Part shown: in pieces, positions 56,699-64,000 of the stretch | Layout: every line of letters starts with the position of its first letter | Numbering within the stretch: the stretch's first letter is position 1 | NCBI RefSeq assembly: GCF_017377795.1 | Contig: NZ_JAFRDR010000008.1 | Coordinates: 1-64,000 of the forward strand | DNA: 64,000 nt | Reading direction: 5' to 3' | From: Williamsia soli | GTDB lineage: Bacteria; Actinomycetota; Actinomycetes; Mycobacteriales; Mycobacteriaceae | Notes under the pieces: generated by a model | The model's input: only the letters and a program-made list of their open reading frames with translations | What the model was told of the DNA's origin: nothing | Databases searched by the model: none | Position numbers and translations under genes: made by a program

Positions 56699-57615
56699 GG
56701 AGTCCCTCCCGGGATGGTGAAGTCGAAGATGCTCTGATCGAAGCTGTTGTAGTCGGCGTAGCGCAGGAGGTCGTAAAGTCTGCTGCGGTGCTGCATGGTG
56801 TCGAGAATCCCGGATTGAGTCCCCGTGGAATCGATCTCGCGCAGCCCCTGCTCGATGGCGAACATCGCCAGTCGCAACGTGGTGACCGGGTAGATCACCG
56901 CGTTGAATCCCAGGTCCTCGAGCTGTGTGGCGGAGAGCAGCGTGCTCTTGCCGAACTCGGTCATGTTCGCCAGCAGCGGGACGTCCACCGCCTTACGGAA
57001 GGCCTCGAACTCCTCCGGACCGGTGAGTGCCTCCGTGAAGATCAGATCGGCACCCGCGTCGGCATAGGCCTTCGCGCGCTCGATGGCCGCGTCCAACCCC
57101 TCGATGGCGCGAGCATCGGTCCGGGCGCAGATGACGAAGCTCTCGTCCCGCCGCGCCGAGACAGCCGCCTTCACCCGACCCAGCATCTGTTCTGCGGGCA
57201 CGACCGCCTTGCCATCGAGGTGTCCACAACGCTTCGGGTTGACCTGATCTTCGAGGTGGCAGCCTGCCAGGCCGGCGTCCTCGAGGGCCGTGATGGTACG
57301 AGCCGCGCTCATGGGCTCGCCGAATCCGGTATCGGCGTCGATCAAGGTCGGCAGATCGGTGGCGCCGGCGATCTGCCTGCCCCGATCGGTCACCTCCGTC
57401 AGGGTCGTCAGGCCGATATCGGGCAGCCCGAGGTCGGCGGACAGCGCCGCTCCGGAGACGTACACGCCTTCGAAGCCGATATCGGCGACCAGTTTCGCGA
57501 CCAGGGGCGAGAATGCCCCCGGCATCCGGACTATCGACCCGCTGGTCAGCCCCGCTCGCAGCGCCTTGCGCCGATCGGTCGGGCTGACGTCGGTCCCGAG
57601 AAGGTGGTCGCCCAT
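56695..57615 (-). CDS. prpB: 2-methylisocitrate lyase
   Basis: PEP-mutase/isocitrate-lyase family enzyme of 306 aa that splits 2-methylisocitrate into pyruvate and succinate. The signature NPKRCGHLDGK with catalytic Cys, LIDADTGFGEP and ICARTDARAIEGLDAAIERAKAY mark the lyase. ATG shares a base with the prpD stop (TGATG). Having a dedicated PrpB differs from M. tuberculosis, where isocitrate lyase does this step. Confidence 0.95.
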   Translation of the reverse strand: MGDHLLGTDVSPTDRRKALRAGLTSGSIVRMPGAFSPLVAKLVADIGFEGVYVSGAALSADLGLPDIGLTTLTEVTDRGRQIAGATDLPTLIDADTGFGEPMSAARTITALEDAGLAGCHLEDQVNPKRCGHLDGKAVVPAEQMLGRVKAAVSARRDESFVICARTDARAIEGLDAAIERAKAYADAGADLIFTEALTGPEEFEAFRKAVDVPLLANMTEFGKSTLLSATQLEDLGFNAVIYPVTTLRLAMFAIEQGLREIDSTGTQSGILDTMQHRSRLYDLLRYADYNSFDQSIFDFTIPGGTP

Positions 57616-59120
57616 CAGAAGATCCCGCTCGGGATGACCGGCGCCCGATCGAGAACTGACGGGCAGACCAGGACATTCAGCTCACCGAGGTTGCCGGCCG
57701 GCAGGTCCGCGACACCGGCGACCGCGGACAGGAACCGTTCCTGCTCGGCGGAGTCGATCACGTCTGCAGCCAGATCGCTGAACTTGGCCTCATACTGCTC
57801 ACGCGCGAACGGTCGGGCACCTTGAGGATGCGCATCGGCGACCGCGAGTTCATCGGTGATGACCTCACCGTTCGTCAACGTGATCACCGCACGGGCACCA
57901 AACGCCCGCTTCTCCGGATCCGGATCGTGGTAGCGCTCAGTCCATTCGGCATCTTCGACCGTCGAGATCTTCTTCCACAGCTCGATCGTGTCGAGACGGT
58001 TCGCCCGTTCGGGTGCATAGGAGGTCTCGTGGTGCCAGACGCCGTCCTGCAGAGCGACCGCGAAGATGTACATGACCGAGTGGTCGAGGGTCTCACGAGA
58101 AGCGTTGGGGTCGAACTTCTGTGGATCATTCGAGCCGGTGCCGATGACGACGTGGGTGTGATTGCTGGTGTGCAGGACGATGGATTCGATCCGCGCCGTG
58201 TCTCCGACACGGTCGCGCAGCCGGCGAGCGAGATCGATCGGGGCCTGGCTCTGGTATTCCGCCGAATGCTCTTTGGTATAGCTGTCGAGGATGGCTCGTT
58301 TGGCTTCACCGCGCGCGGGCAACGGCACTTCGTAGAAGCCGTCGGGTCCGTCGAGCAGCCAGGCGATCACACCGTCTTCCCCTTCCCAGATCGGCGACGG
58401 GGCGCCCTCGCCGCGCATCGCGCGGTCGACGGCCTCGACGGCGACCTTGCCGGCCTGCGCCGGGGCGAAAGCCTTCCAACTGGAGATCGAGCCCTTCCTC
58501 GACTGCCGGGTGGCGGTGGTCAGGTGCACGGCCTGTCCCACTGCCTGGTAGATCGTCTGCTCGTCGAGGTGCAACATGGTGCCGAGACCGGCCGCGGCCG
58601 AGGCTCCGAGATGCGCGACGTGGTCGATCTTGTGCTTGTGCAGGGAGATTCCGCGCACGAGGTCGATCTGGATCTCGTAGGCGGTGGCCAGACCACGGAT
58701 GAGGTCGGCGCCGCTGACGCCGAGATGCTGTCCGACCGCGACCAATGCGGGGATGTTGTCTCCGGGATGCGAATACTCGGCTGCGAGGAAGGTGTCGTGG
58801 TAGTCGAGTTCACGTACCGCGACACCGTTCGCCCACGCGGCCCACTCCGGCGAACAGCCGCCGGCAACACCGAACACACCGGCGCCGCCACAGCTGACCG
58901 GGTGTGCGAGCGCCTGCGCACGGGCGACCGTCGCCGGACGGCGGACCACCGATGCTGCACTGACCGCAGCGTTGTCGATGATGCGATTGCGCACCATCTC
59001 GGCCGTCTCTTCCGGGACCGCAACCGGGTCTGCGGCAACCTCGGCGATCTTCTGCGCCAGGTGCTCAGAGCGCGGGAACTCGTCGGCGCTACGACGGGTC
59101 CGAACGATGTGTTTGATCAT
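57615..59120 (-). CDS. prpD: 2-methylcitrate dehydratase
   Basis: MmgE/PrpD family dehydratase, 501 aa, which turns 2-methylcitrate into 2-methyl-cis-aconitate. Visible: [75 protein letters not shown] at 59120 ([20 protein letters not shown]) is the natural N-terminus; the frame upstream runs antisense into the prpR leader. First gene of the operon; divergent from prpR across 119 bp containing PrpR boxes. Confidence 0.94.
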   Translation of the reverse strand: MIKHIVRTRRSADEFPRSEHLAQKIAEVAADPVAVPEETAEMVRNRIIDNAAVSAASVVRRPATVARAQALAHPVSCGGAGVFGVAGGCSPEWAAWANGVAVRELDYHDTFLAAEYSHPGDNIPALVAVGQHLGVSGADLIRGLATAYEIQIDLVRGISLHKHKIDHVAHLGASAAAGLGTMLHLDEQTIYQAVGQAVHLTTATRQSRKGSISSWKAFAPAQAGKVAVEAVDRAMRGEGAPSPIWEGEDGVIAWLLDGPDGFYEVPLPARGEAKRAILDSYTKEHSAEYQSQAPIDLARRLRDRVGDTARIESIVLHTSNHTHVVIGTGSNDPQKFDPNASRETLDHSVMYIFAVALQDGVWHHETSYAPERANRLDTIELWKKISTVEDAEWTERYHDPDPEKRAFGARAVITLTNGEVITDELAVADAHPQGARPFAREQYEAKFSDLAADVIDSAEQERFLSAVAGVADLPAGNLGELNVLVCPSVLDRAPVIPSGIF

Positions 59121-59198
59121 GGTTCGCACAGTACGCAGAGCCACTACCGCCACAAAAGGCCTTGCTGAGGCGTATTTTTGCGTATTTCGAGCAACGCG

Positions 59199-59216
59199 TT
59201 TGCGAACTTTGCAAAC
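59199..59216. promoter_or_regulatory. PrpR binding boxes
   Basis: Tandem TTTGCGAAC and TTTGCAAAC in the prpD-prpR gap. The near-palindromic TTTGCAAA core is the site known for the mycobacterial PrpR regulator. It lies about 80 bp upstream of prpD and overlaps the region where the prpR promoter should be, allowing activation of one and autoregulation of the other. Confidence 0.7.
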
Positions 59217-59226
59217 ATCGACCCGG

Positions 59227-59232
59227 TACTGT
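59227..59232 (+). promoter_or_regulatory. -10 element of prpR (leaderless start)
   Basis: TACTGT matches TANNNT and ends seven bases before the GTG at 59240, implying that transcription begins at the start codon. No ribosome-binding site precedes the GTG. Supports choosing GTG 59240 over the ATG at 59234. Confidence 0.45.
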
Positions 59233-59239
59233 GATGGCC

Positions 59240-60673
59240 GTGCCCAAGATGTTTGTCGGCGCCAAGATGCGTCGTCTGCGTGAAGAGCGAGCATTGACCC
59301 AGGCGGCGCTGGCGCAGGGACTCGGGTTGTCGACCAGTTACGTCAATCAACTCGAGAACGACCAGCGGCCGCTGACCGTCGCGGTGTTGCTCCGGCTCAC
59401 CGACACCTACGACCTGCCGGCACACTTTTTCTCCGCTGACACCGACGCCCGATTGATCGCCGACCTCGGGGAGGTCCTCGGTGAATACTCCGAGGCAGCC
59501 GACATCGGACAGGCCGAACTCGACGAACTGGTCGCGCGGATGCCCACCGTCGGACGCACAGTGATCGGCCTGCATCGCCGACTCCACGCGGCCCAGACCG
59601 AGCTCGAGACCTACCGGGCGGGGGCGGCACCCGACCAGACGGAGAACTCGGGAGTCGTGTTCCCGGCCATGCCCTTCGAAGAGGTCCGCGACTTCTTCTA
59701 CGACCGTCGCAATCACATACCCGAACTGGACCGGGCCGCCGAGAGGACATTCGAGGCCCAGGGGTTGCGAGTCGGCGAACTGGACTCCCAACTGGCGGAT
59801 CTCCTCTCTCGCGAACACGACGTGCGGGTCGTCATCGACGACGGCGACGGCGAGATCGGCTCTCGTAAAAGGGTGTTCGACTCGGAAGCACAGGTGTTGC
59901 GCGTCGCGCGACGACTCGATGCCGGGCAGCGTGCATTCCAGATGGCCACCCAGTTGGCGTTTCTTGAGCATGCCGAACGCATCGACTCGATCCTGGCGCA
60001 CGACAACACGCTCAGCGAACAATCGCAGCCGGTGGCCAGGATCGGGCTCGCCAACTACTTCGCCGGCGCCCTGTTGCTGCCCTACGAGAAGTTCCGGTCG
60101 GCGGCCGAGACGGAGCGCTACGACGTCGACAGACTGGCACTGCGCTTCCAGGTCGGATTCGAGACGGTCTGCCACAGGCTCTCCACCCTGCAGCGTCAAC
60201 GTCAGCGTGGCGTTCCCTTCATCTTCGTCAGGATCGACCGTGCCGGGAACATCTCGAAGCGGCAGTCGGCCACAGCATTTCACTTCTCACGGGTGGGGGG
60301 CAGTTGTCCGTTGTGGGTCGCGCACGAAGCTTTCGCGCGGCCGGACAAGGTGCTGACACAGGTGGCCCAGATGCCCGACGGCAGGACCTATCTCTGGATT
60401 GCGCGGACAGTGCGATCGGCGTCTGCGGGCTACCTGGCGCCAGAGAAGATGTTCGTCGTCGCCCTCGGTTGCGACATCGCCTACGCCGACAGGCTCGTCT
60501 ACTCGACGGGTATCGCGATGGACGATCCCACCATCACCGTGCCGATAGGGGCCGGTTGCAAGGTGTGCGATCGTCCATCGTGTCCACAGCGCGCATTCCC
60601 CCAGCTCGGCCGACCGGTGCTGGTCGACGAACGCCAGAGCAGCGACCTGCCGTACCCGGCGACCATCCGCTGA
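59240..60673 (+). CDS. prpR: Methylcitrate-operon regulator, PrpR/RamB family
   Basis: Regulator of 477 aa. N-terminal Cro/CI-type helix-turn-helix ([32 protein letters not shown]), a central ImmA/IrrE-like region without an intact HExxH, and a C-terminal short-chain acyl-CoA-sensing domain ending with [12 protein letters not shown], the Cys cluster reported to hold an Fe-S centre in mycobacterial PrpR. The GTG at 59240 ([14 protein letters not shown]) puts the HTH at the family distance from the start and follows a -10 element; ATG at 59234 is the alternative. Activates prpDBC in response to propionyl-CoA (family knowledge). Confidence 0.92.
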   Translation: MPKMFVGAKMRRLREERALTQAALAQGLGLSTSYVNQLENDQRPLTVAVLLRLTDTYDLPAHFFSADTDARLIADLGEVLGEYSEAADIGQAELDELVARMPTVGRTVIGLHRRLHAAQTELETYRAGAAPDQTENSGVVFPAMPFEEVRDFFYDRRNHIPELDRAAERTFEAQGLRVGELDSQLADLLSREHDVRVVIDDGDGEIGSRKRVFDSEAQVLRVARRLDAGQRAFQMATQLAFLEHAERIDSILAHDNTLSEQSQPVARIGLANYFAGALLLPYEKFRSAAETERYDVDRLALRFQVGFETVCHRLSTLQRQRQRGVPFIFVRIDRAGNISKRQSATAFHFSRVGGSCPLWVAHEAFARPDKVLTQVAQMPDGRTYLWIARTVRSASAGYLAPEKMFVVALGCDIAYADRLVYSTGIAMDDPTITVPIGAGCKVCDRPSCPQRAFPQLGRPVLVDERQSSDLPYPATIR

Positions 60674-60693
60674 CCAGATACCCAGGACTCGGC

Positions 60694-62175
60694 TCACCTC
60701 GCCGGGGTGTCGTCGTTCTCGAGTGCTGCAGCGTCTTCGAAGCCGGTCCCCCGGTCCTCCATCCGGTTGACGAGGTACGTCACGCCCCACAGGACCACGC
60801 CCAGCAGCAGCATGACTCCTGCGATCTTGTACTGGATCATCTGGGTGTCGGTGCGGGCCCAGGGACCGGCGAGGAACAGACAGAGCACCGCGCCGAGCAC
60901 CGGAATCCAGACCGGGGCCCGGAAGAACGTCTTGTCCTGGCCCCGTTTGAGGACCAGGCAGGCGACATTGACGACCGCGAACACACAGAGCAGCAGCAAA
61001 CCGGTGGTACCCGACAGCGCCGCAACGACGTCGTTGTCGGACAACTGGTTCACGACGATGATGAGCGCGAACGAGAGGACCGTCGTGAAGATGATCGCGG
61101 TCCAGGGTGAGCGGCGATTCGGCAGCACCTTGCCGAGCGACCGTGGCAGGACCCGTTGTCTGGACATTCCGTAGATCAACCGGCTGGCCATCAGCATGTT
61201 GATCAGGGCTGTGTTCGCGACGGCAAACACGGTCAGGTACGGGAAGATCTCATCGATCGGGACCGACGGTGCACCGATACGCACCACGTGCAACAGGATG
61301 CCTTCGTCGCCGGAGTCGTAGTCGAGCGGCAGCACCGCGATCACGGCGACGACGACGAGGACGTAGATCAGACAGGCGAGTCCGAGACCCGAGAGCATCA
61401 TCTTGGGGAAGATCTTCTGCGGTTCTTTGACCTCCTCGACCATGTTCACCGAGTCTTCGAACCCGACCATGGCGAAGAACGCGATGGTCGTCGCGATGGT
61501 GGTTGCCAGGAACCAGCCCTTGTCGTTGGCGTCTTCGAAGACGACGAGGTTTCCGATGTCGCCTTCACCGGTACCGCGACCGGCCGCCACGAAGCCGATC
61601 ACGATCACGATGATGAGCGCGAGCATCTCGACGAGGGTGAGAACCACGTTGAAGCGAACCGATTCCCCGACGCCGCGCAGATTGATCACGGCCAGCAAGA
61701 CCATGAACGCCAGAGCCACGAACAGTTGCGCGCCGGTTCCGGTCGGCACGTTGAACCAGCCGAGCCCGTCGGCGTCACTGAACGATTCGTGCAGGCCCTC
61801 GAGAAGGTTGCCCGCAACGACATTCGACGACGTGGAGGCGCTCGTGATGCCCGAACACACCACGGCGAAGGCCACCAGAAACGTGACGAAGTGGATGCCG
61901 AAAGCCTTCTGGGTGTACAGGGCTGCACCTGCACACTGGGGGAATTTGGTCACCAGTTCCAGATAGGAGAAGGCCGTCAAGGTCGCCACGGCAAAGGCGA
62001 GGATGAACGGCAACCACGCCATGCCACCGACGTTGTCGATCATCTGGCCGGTCACGGCGTACACACCGGCACCGAGGATGTCACCGACGATGAACAGCAG
62101 GAGCAGGCGTGGACCCATCACCCGCTTGAGTTCTGGTTCGGCCTTGGGTGGCGGATTGACTGTCGCTTGCGTCAT
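60694..62175 (-). CDS. APC-family amino acid/polyamine permease
   Basis: Secondary transporter of 493 aa with about 12 membrane helices. N-terminal helix 1 motif VGDILGAGVYAVTGQMID is the APC substrate-binding unwound Gly region; helix 6 AFFAMVGFEDSVNMVEEVKEP is the family signature. Short hydrophilic tails. ATG at 62175 has AAGGAT upstream. Divergent from the 8-oxoguanine-deaminase-like gene, so a purine-related or amine substrate is possible, but sequence does not decide. Confidence 0.88.
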   Translation of the reverse strand: MTQATVNPPPKAEPELKRVMGPRLLLLFIVGDILGAGVYAVTGQMIDNVGGMAWLPFILAFAVATLTAFSYLELVTKFPQCAGAALYTQKAFGIHFVTFLVAFAVVCSGITSASTSSNVVAGNLLEGLHESFSDADGLGWFNVPTGTGAQLFVALAFMVLLAVINLRGVGESVRFNVVLTLVEMLALIIVIVIGFVAAGRGTGEGDIGNLVVFEDANDKGWFLATTIATTIAFFAMVGFEDSVNMVEEVKEPQKIFPKMMLSGLGLACLIYVLVVVAVIAVLPLDYDSGDEGILLHVVRIGAPSVPIDEIFPYLTVFAVANTALINMLMASRLIYGMSRQRVLPRSLGKVLPNRRSPWTAIIFTTVLSFALIIVVNQLSDNDVVAALSGTTGLLLLCVFAVVNVACLVLKRGQDKTFFRAPVWIPVLGAVLCLFLAGPWARTDTQMIQYKIAGVMLLLGVVLWGVTYLVNRMEDRGTGFEDAAALENDDTPAR

Positions 62176-62314
62176 TTCGGATCCTTCCATTGCCTGGAAC
62201 AGATTCCAGCTAGCCTGTACCCGAATTGCCCGACTCGCAAATGGTAGGACTCCGAGGTGGTCCGCCGTGGCCGGTTGTCATTTTTTTGTAACTCCGTCGT
62301 CGTACGGTGGCGCC

Positions 62315-63670
62315 ATGAGCACAATCATCGAGAACGCCTACATCGTGACGATGGACGCGGGGCGACGTGAGCTGCGCGGCGGATCGGTGGTCGTCGTCGG
62401 CAACACGATCTCGGCGGTGGTCGACGGCGCTGTCGACGATGAGCTCAGAGACACCGCTGAGGTGATCGACGGCACCGGATGCATCCTGACCCCGGGGCTG
62501 ATCAACACCCATCACCACCTGTACCAGTGGATCACCCGTGGTCTGGCGGCCGATCACACCCTGTTTCAGTGGTTGACCACCCTGTACCCCATCTGGGCGG
62601 GCATAGACGAAGAGGCCGTGAACGTCGCTGCCACAGGCGCACTCGGCTGGCTCGCTCTCTCGGGATGCACCACCAGCACAGACCATCACTACGTCTTTCC
62701 CAAGGAAGGCGGTGACCTCCTGGCAGCGGAAATCCTGGCCGCGCACGCTGTCGGTGTGCGGTTTCACCCGACACGCGGGTCGATGGACCTCAGCGAGAAG
62801 GACGGTGGTTTGCCACCGGACAGCGTTGTCGAGACGATCGATCAGATCATGACCGCGAGTTCGGCCGCCATCTCGCGGTGGCACGACCCGTCCCCTGACG
62901 CCATGATCAAGATCGCCCTCGCGCCCTGCTCCCCGTTTTCGGTGACAGCCGACCTGCTGCGCGCCACCGCAGAACTCGCGCGGGAGCGCAACGTCCGACT
63001 GCACACGCATCTCGCCGAGACGGTTGACGAATCCGACTACACAGCAGAGCACTTCGGTTGCACCCCCCTCGAGTACATGGAGACCGTCGGCTGGGTCGGT
63101 CCCGATGTCTGGTTTGCGCATGGCGTGCACTTCGACGACAAGGCCATCGCCACCCTGGCCGCCACCCAGAGCGCTATCGCGCACTGCCCCACCTCCAATG
63201 CCCGGCTCGGCGCCGGGATTGCACGTACCCGGGATCTGCTCGCGGCGGGGGTCCCGGTCGGCCTCGGCGTCGACGGCTCGGCATCCAACGAGTCGTGCCG
63301 ACTACTCGAAGAAGCGCACCAAGCCGTCATGATGGCGCGGGCTGTCGGCGGTCCGACCGCGTTGACCACGAGAACCGCTCTCGAGCTGGCGACGCTCGGC
63401 GGCGCCGAGGTGCTGGGCTACGGCAACCTCGGATCCATCGAACCCGGCAAGCTTGCTGACCTGGTGCTGTGGCGTCTCGACGGTCTCGGTCACAGTGGTA
63501 TCGCAGATCCGGTGGCGGCGCTGGTCTTGGGTGATGTACCACCTATCGAGCGTTCCTGGGTCAACGGCGAGGTCGTCGTCAGCGGAGGCCGGCTGACGCG
63601 CGTCGACGCCGAGGTGATCGCGGCCCAGGTGGCCGCAGCTCACTCGGCCTTGATCGCGAAGGCCGGCTGA
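62315..63670 (+). CDS. 8-oxoguanine deaminase-like amidohydrolase
   Basis: Metal-dependent amidohydrolase (ATZ/TRZ group), 451 aa. Metal and catalytic residues: LTPGLINTHHHLYQW, the later LHTHLAETVDE, WFAHGVHFDD and GLGVDGSASNES. This pattern with HHHLYQ and SASNE is that of 8-oxoguanine deaminase (8-oxoguanine to urate) and hydroxyatrazine-type enzymes. A role in urate formation fits the urate operon in this window and the xanthine-dehydrogenase-type subunit that overlaps its stop (TGATG). ATG 62315; the upstream frame is antisense to the permease. Confidence 0.87.
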   Translation: MSTIIENAYIVTMDAGRRELRGGSVVVVGNTISAVVDGAVDDELRDTAEVIDGTGCILTPGLINTHHHLYQWITRGLAADHTLFQWLTTLYPIWAGIDEEAVNVAATGALGWLALSGCTTSTDHHYVFPKEGGDLLAAEILAAHAVGVRFHPTRGSMDLSEKDGGLPPDSVVETIDQIMTASSAAISRWHDPSPDAMIKIALAPCSPFSVTADLLRATAELARERNVRLHTHLAETVDESDYTAEHFGCTPLEYMETVGWVGPDVWFAHGVHFDDKAIATLAATQSAIAHCPTSNARLGAGIARTRDLLAAGVPVGLGVDGSASNESCRLLEEAHQAVMMARAVGGPTALTTRTALELATLGGAEVLGYGNLGSIEPGKLADLVLWRLDGLGHSGIADPVAALVLGDVPPIERSWVNGEVVVSGGRLTRVDAEVIAAQVAAAHSALIAKAG

Positions 63671-64000
63671 TGGACCTGCACACCATCGACTCGGTCACGA
63701 CGCCGCGGACCCGCTCAGATCTCGCCGACCTCTGCGCGACGGACGGATTGATGGCGGGCGGAACCTGGTTGATGAGTGAACCTCAGCCGCATCTGCGCCG
63801 GATCGTCGACCTGAGCGGGATGGACTGGCCCGACCTGACGATCACCGAGGCAGGGCTCGACATCGCGGCGACCTGCAGCATTTCCTCACTCGTGGCGGCA
63901 ACCCATCCCGCGGAGTGGGCCGCCACCAGCGTGTTCCGGCAGGCCGCGCAGGCGTTGCTCGCGTCGTTCAAGATCTGGCAGAACGCCACCGTCGGCGGCA
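63670..64000 (+). CDS. FAD-binding subunit of a molybdopterin dehydrogenase (partial)
   Basis: Start of a gene that runs past the window; 110 complete codons are visible. The ATG overlaps the stop of the deaminase gene. Translation gives MDLHTIDSVTTPRTRSDL, then LMAGGTWLMSEPQPHL and VDLSGMDWPDL, then FKIWQNATVGG at the edge. The AGGTWL and QNATVGG motifs are those of the FAD-binding medium subunit of xanthine dehydrogenase / CO dehydrogenase-type enzymes. The molybdopterin and Fe-S subunits would be expected further right. With the deaminase it would supply urate from purines. Confidence 0.82.
   Translation, partial: MDLHTIDSVTTPRTRSDLADLCATDGLMAGGTWLMSEPQPHLRRIVDLSGMDWPDLTITEAGLDIAATCSISSLVAATHPAEWAATSVFRQAAQALLASFKIWQNATVGG

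Noticed and set aside
61156-62247. 363-codon plus-strand open frame
   Set aside because: Antisense of the APC permease; His/Asp/Glu-rich shadow of hydrophobic coding sequence.

Overview
The window looks like the chromosome of a high-GC actinobacterium of the order Mycobacteriales, most likely Gordonia or a close relative. This is inferred from gene content and order; no marker gene is present. The order fadE25 - purE - purK - gtrA - PH-domain gene - birA - accD5 - accE5 - maf, then sseA - sufE - accA3, is the block found around accD5/accA3 in Mycobacterium (Rv3274c to Rv3285 in M. tuberculosis). Here it is interrupted in two places.

Region 1 (1-13.6 kb) carries fatty acyl and purine core genes: FadE25, a dienelactone hydrolase-like protein, PurK/PurE, a GtrA protein, a two-component system, an NCS2 permease with an extra C-terminal domain, a PH-domain protein, BirA, the AccD5/AccE5 carboxyltransferase subunits and Maf.

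Region 2 (13.6-29.6 kb) is a glycolipid-type cluster placed between maf and sseA, with one more member between sufE and accA3. It has six HxxxD acyltransferases of two kinds, two family-1 glycosyltransferases, one family-2 glycosyltransferase and a DrrAB-like ABC exporter. No polyketide synthase, NRPS or fatty-acyl AMP ligase lies within it. The simplest reading is glycosylation, repeated acylation and export of an amphiphile built on a pre-existing lipid or sugar; the product is unknown.

Region 3 (29.7-36.6 kb) holds AccA3, a short truncated GNAT frame and a urate cluster: a MocA-like nucleotidyltransferase, a permease fused to an OHCU-decarboxylase-like domain, a free OHCU decarboxylase, HIU hydrolase and uricase.

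Region 4 (36.6-44.2 kb) is a GntR-controlled catabolic operon (CoA transferase, hydantoinase A and B, isochorismatase-fold amidase) divergent from an HMG-CoA lyase-like gene.

Region 5 (44.2-52.0 kb) has cobalamin-independent MetE behind a cobalamin riboswitch, then a TetR / acyl-CoA ligase / nitroreductase operon divergent from a Baeyer-Villiger monooxygenase.

Region 6 (52.0-60.7 kb) has pyruvate carboxylase and a complete methylcitrate operon prpD-prpB-prpC divergent from its regulator prpR. Together with AccA3/AccD5/AccE5, the window covers two routes for propionyl-CoA (carboxylation and the methylcitrate cycle) and anaplerosis.

Region 7 (60.7-64 kb) has an APC permease, an 8-oxoguanine deaminase-like amidohydrolase and the start of a xanthine-dehydrogenase-type FAD subunit, which runs off the edge.

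Most notable: the inserted acyltransferase/glycosyltransferase cluster, the permease-OHCU fusion whose extra domain has lost its catalytic His and probably Glu, and a pair of stem-loops with different stems but a shared 25-nt loop at two convergent gene junctions. No tRNA, rRNA, CRISPR array, transposase or integrase was recognised.
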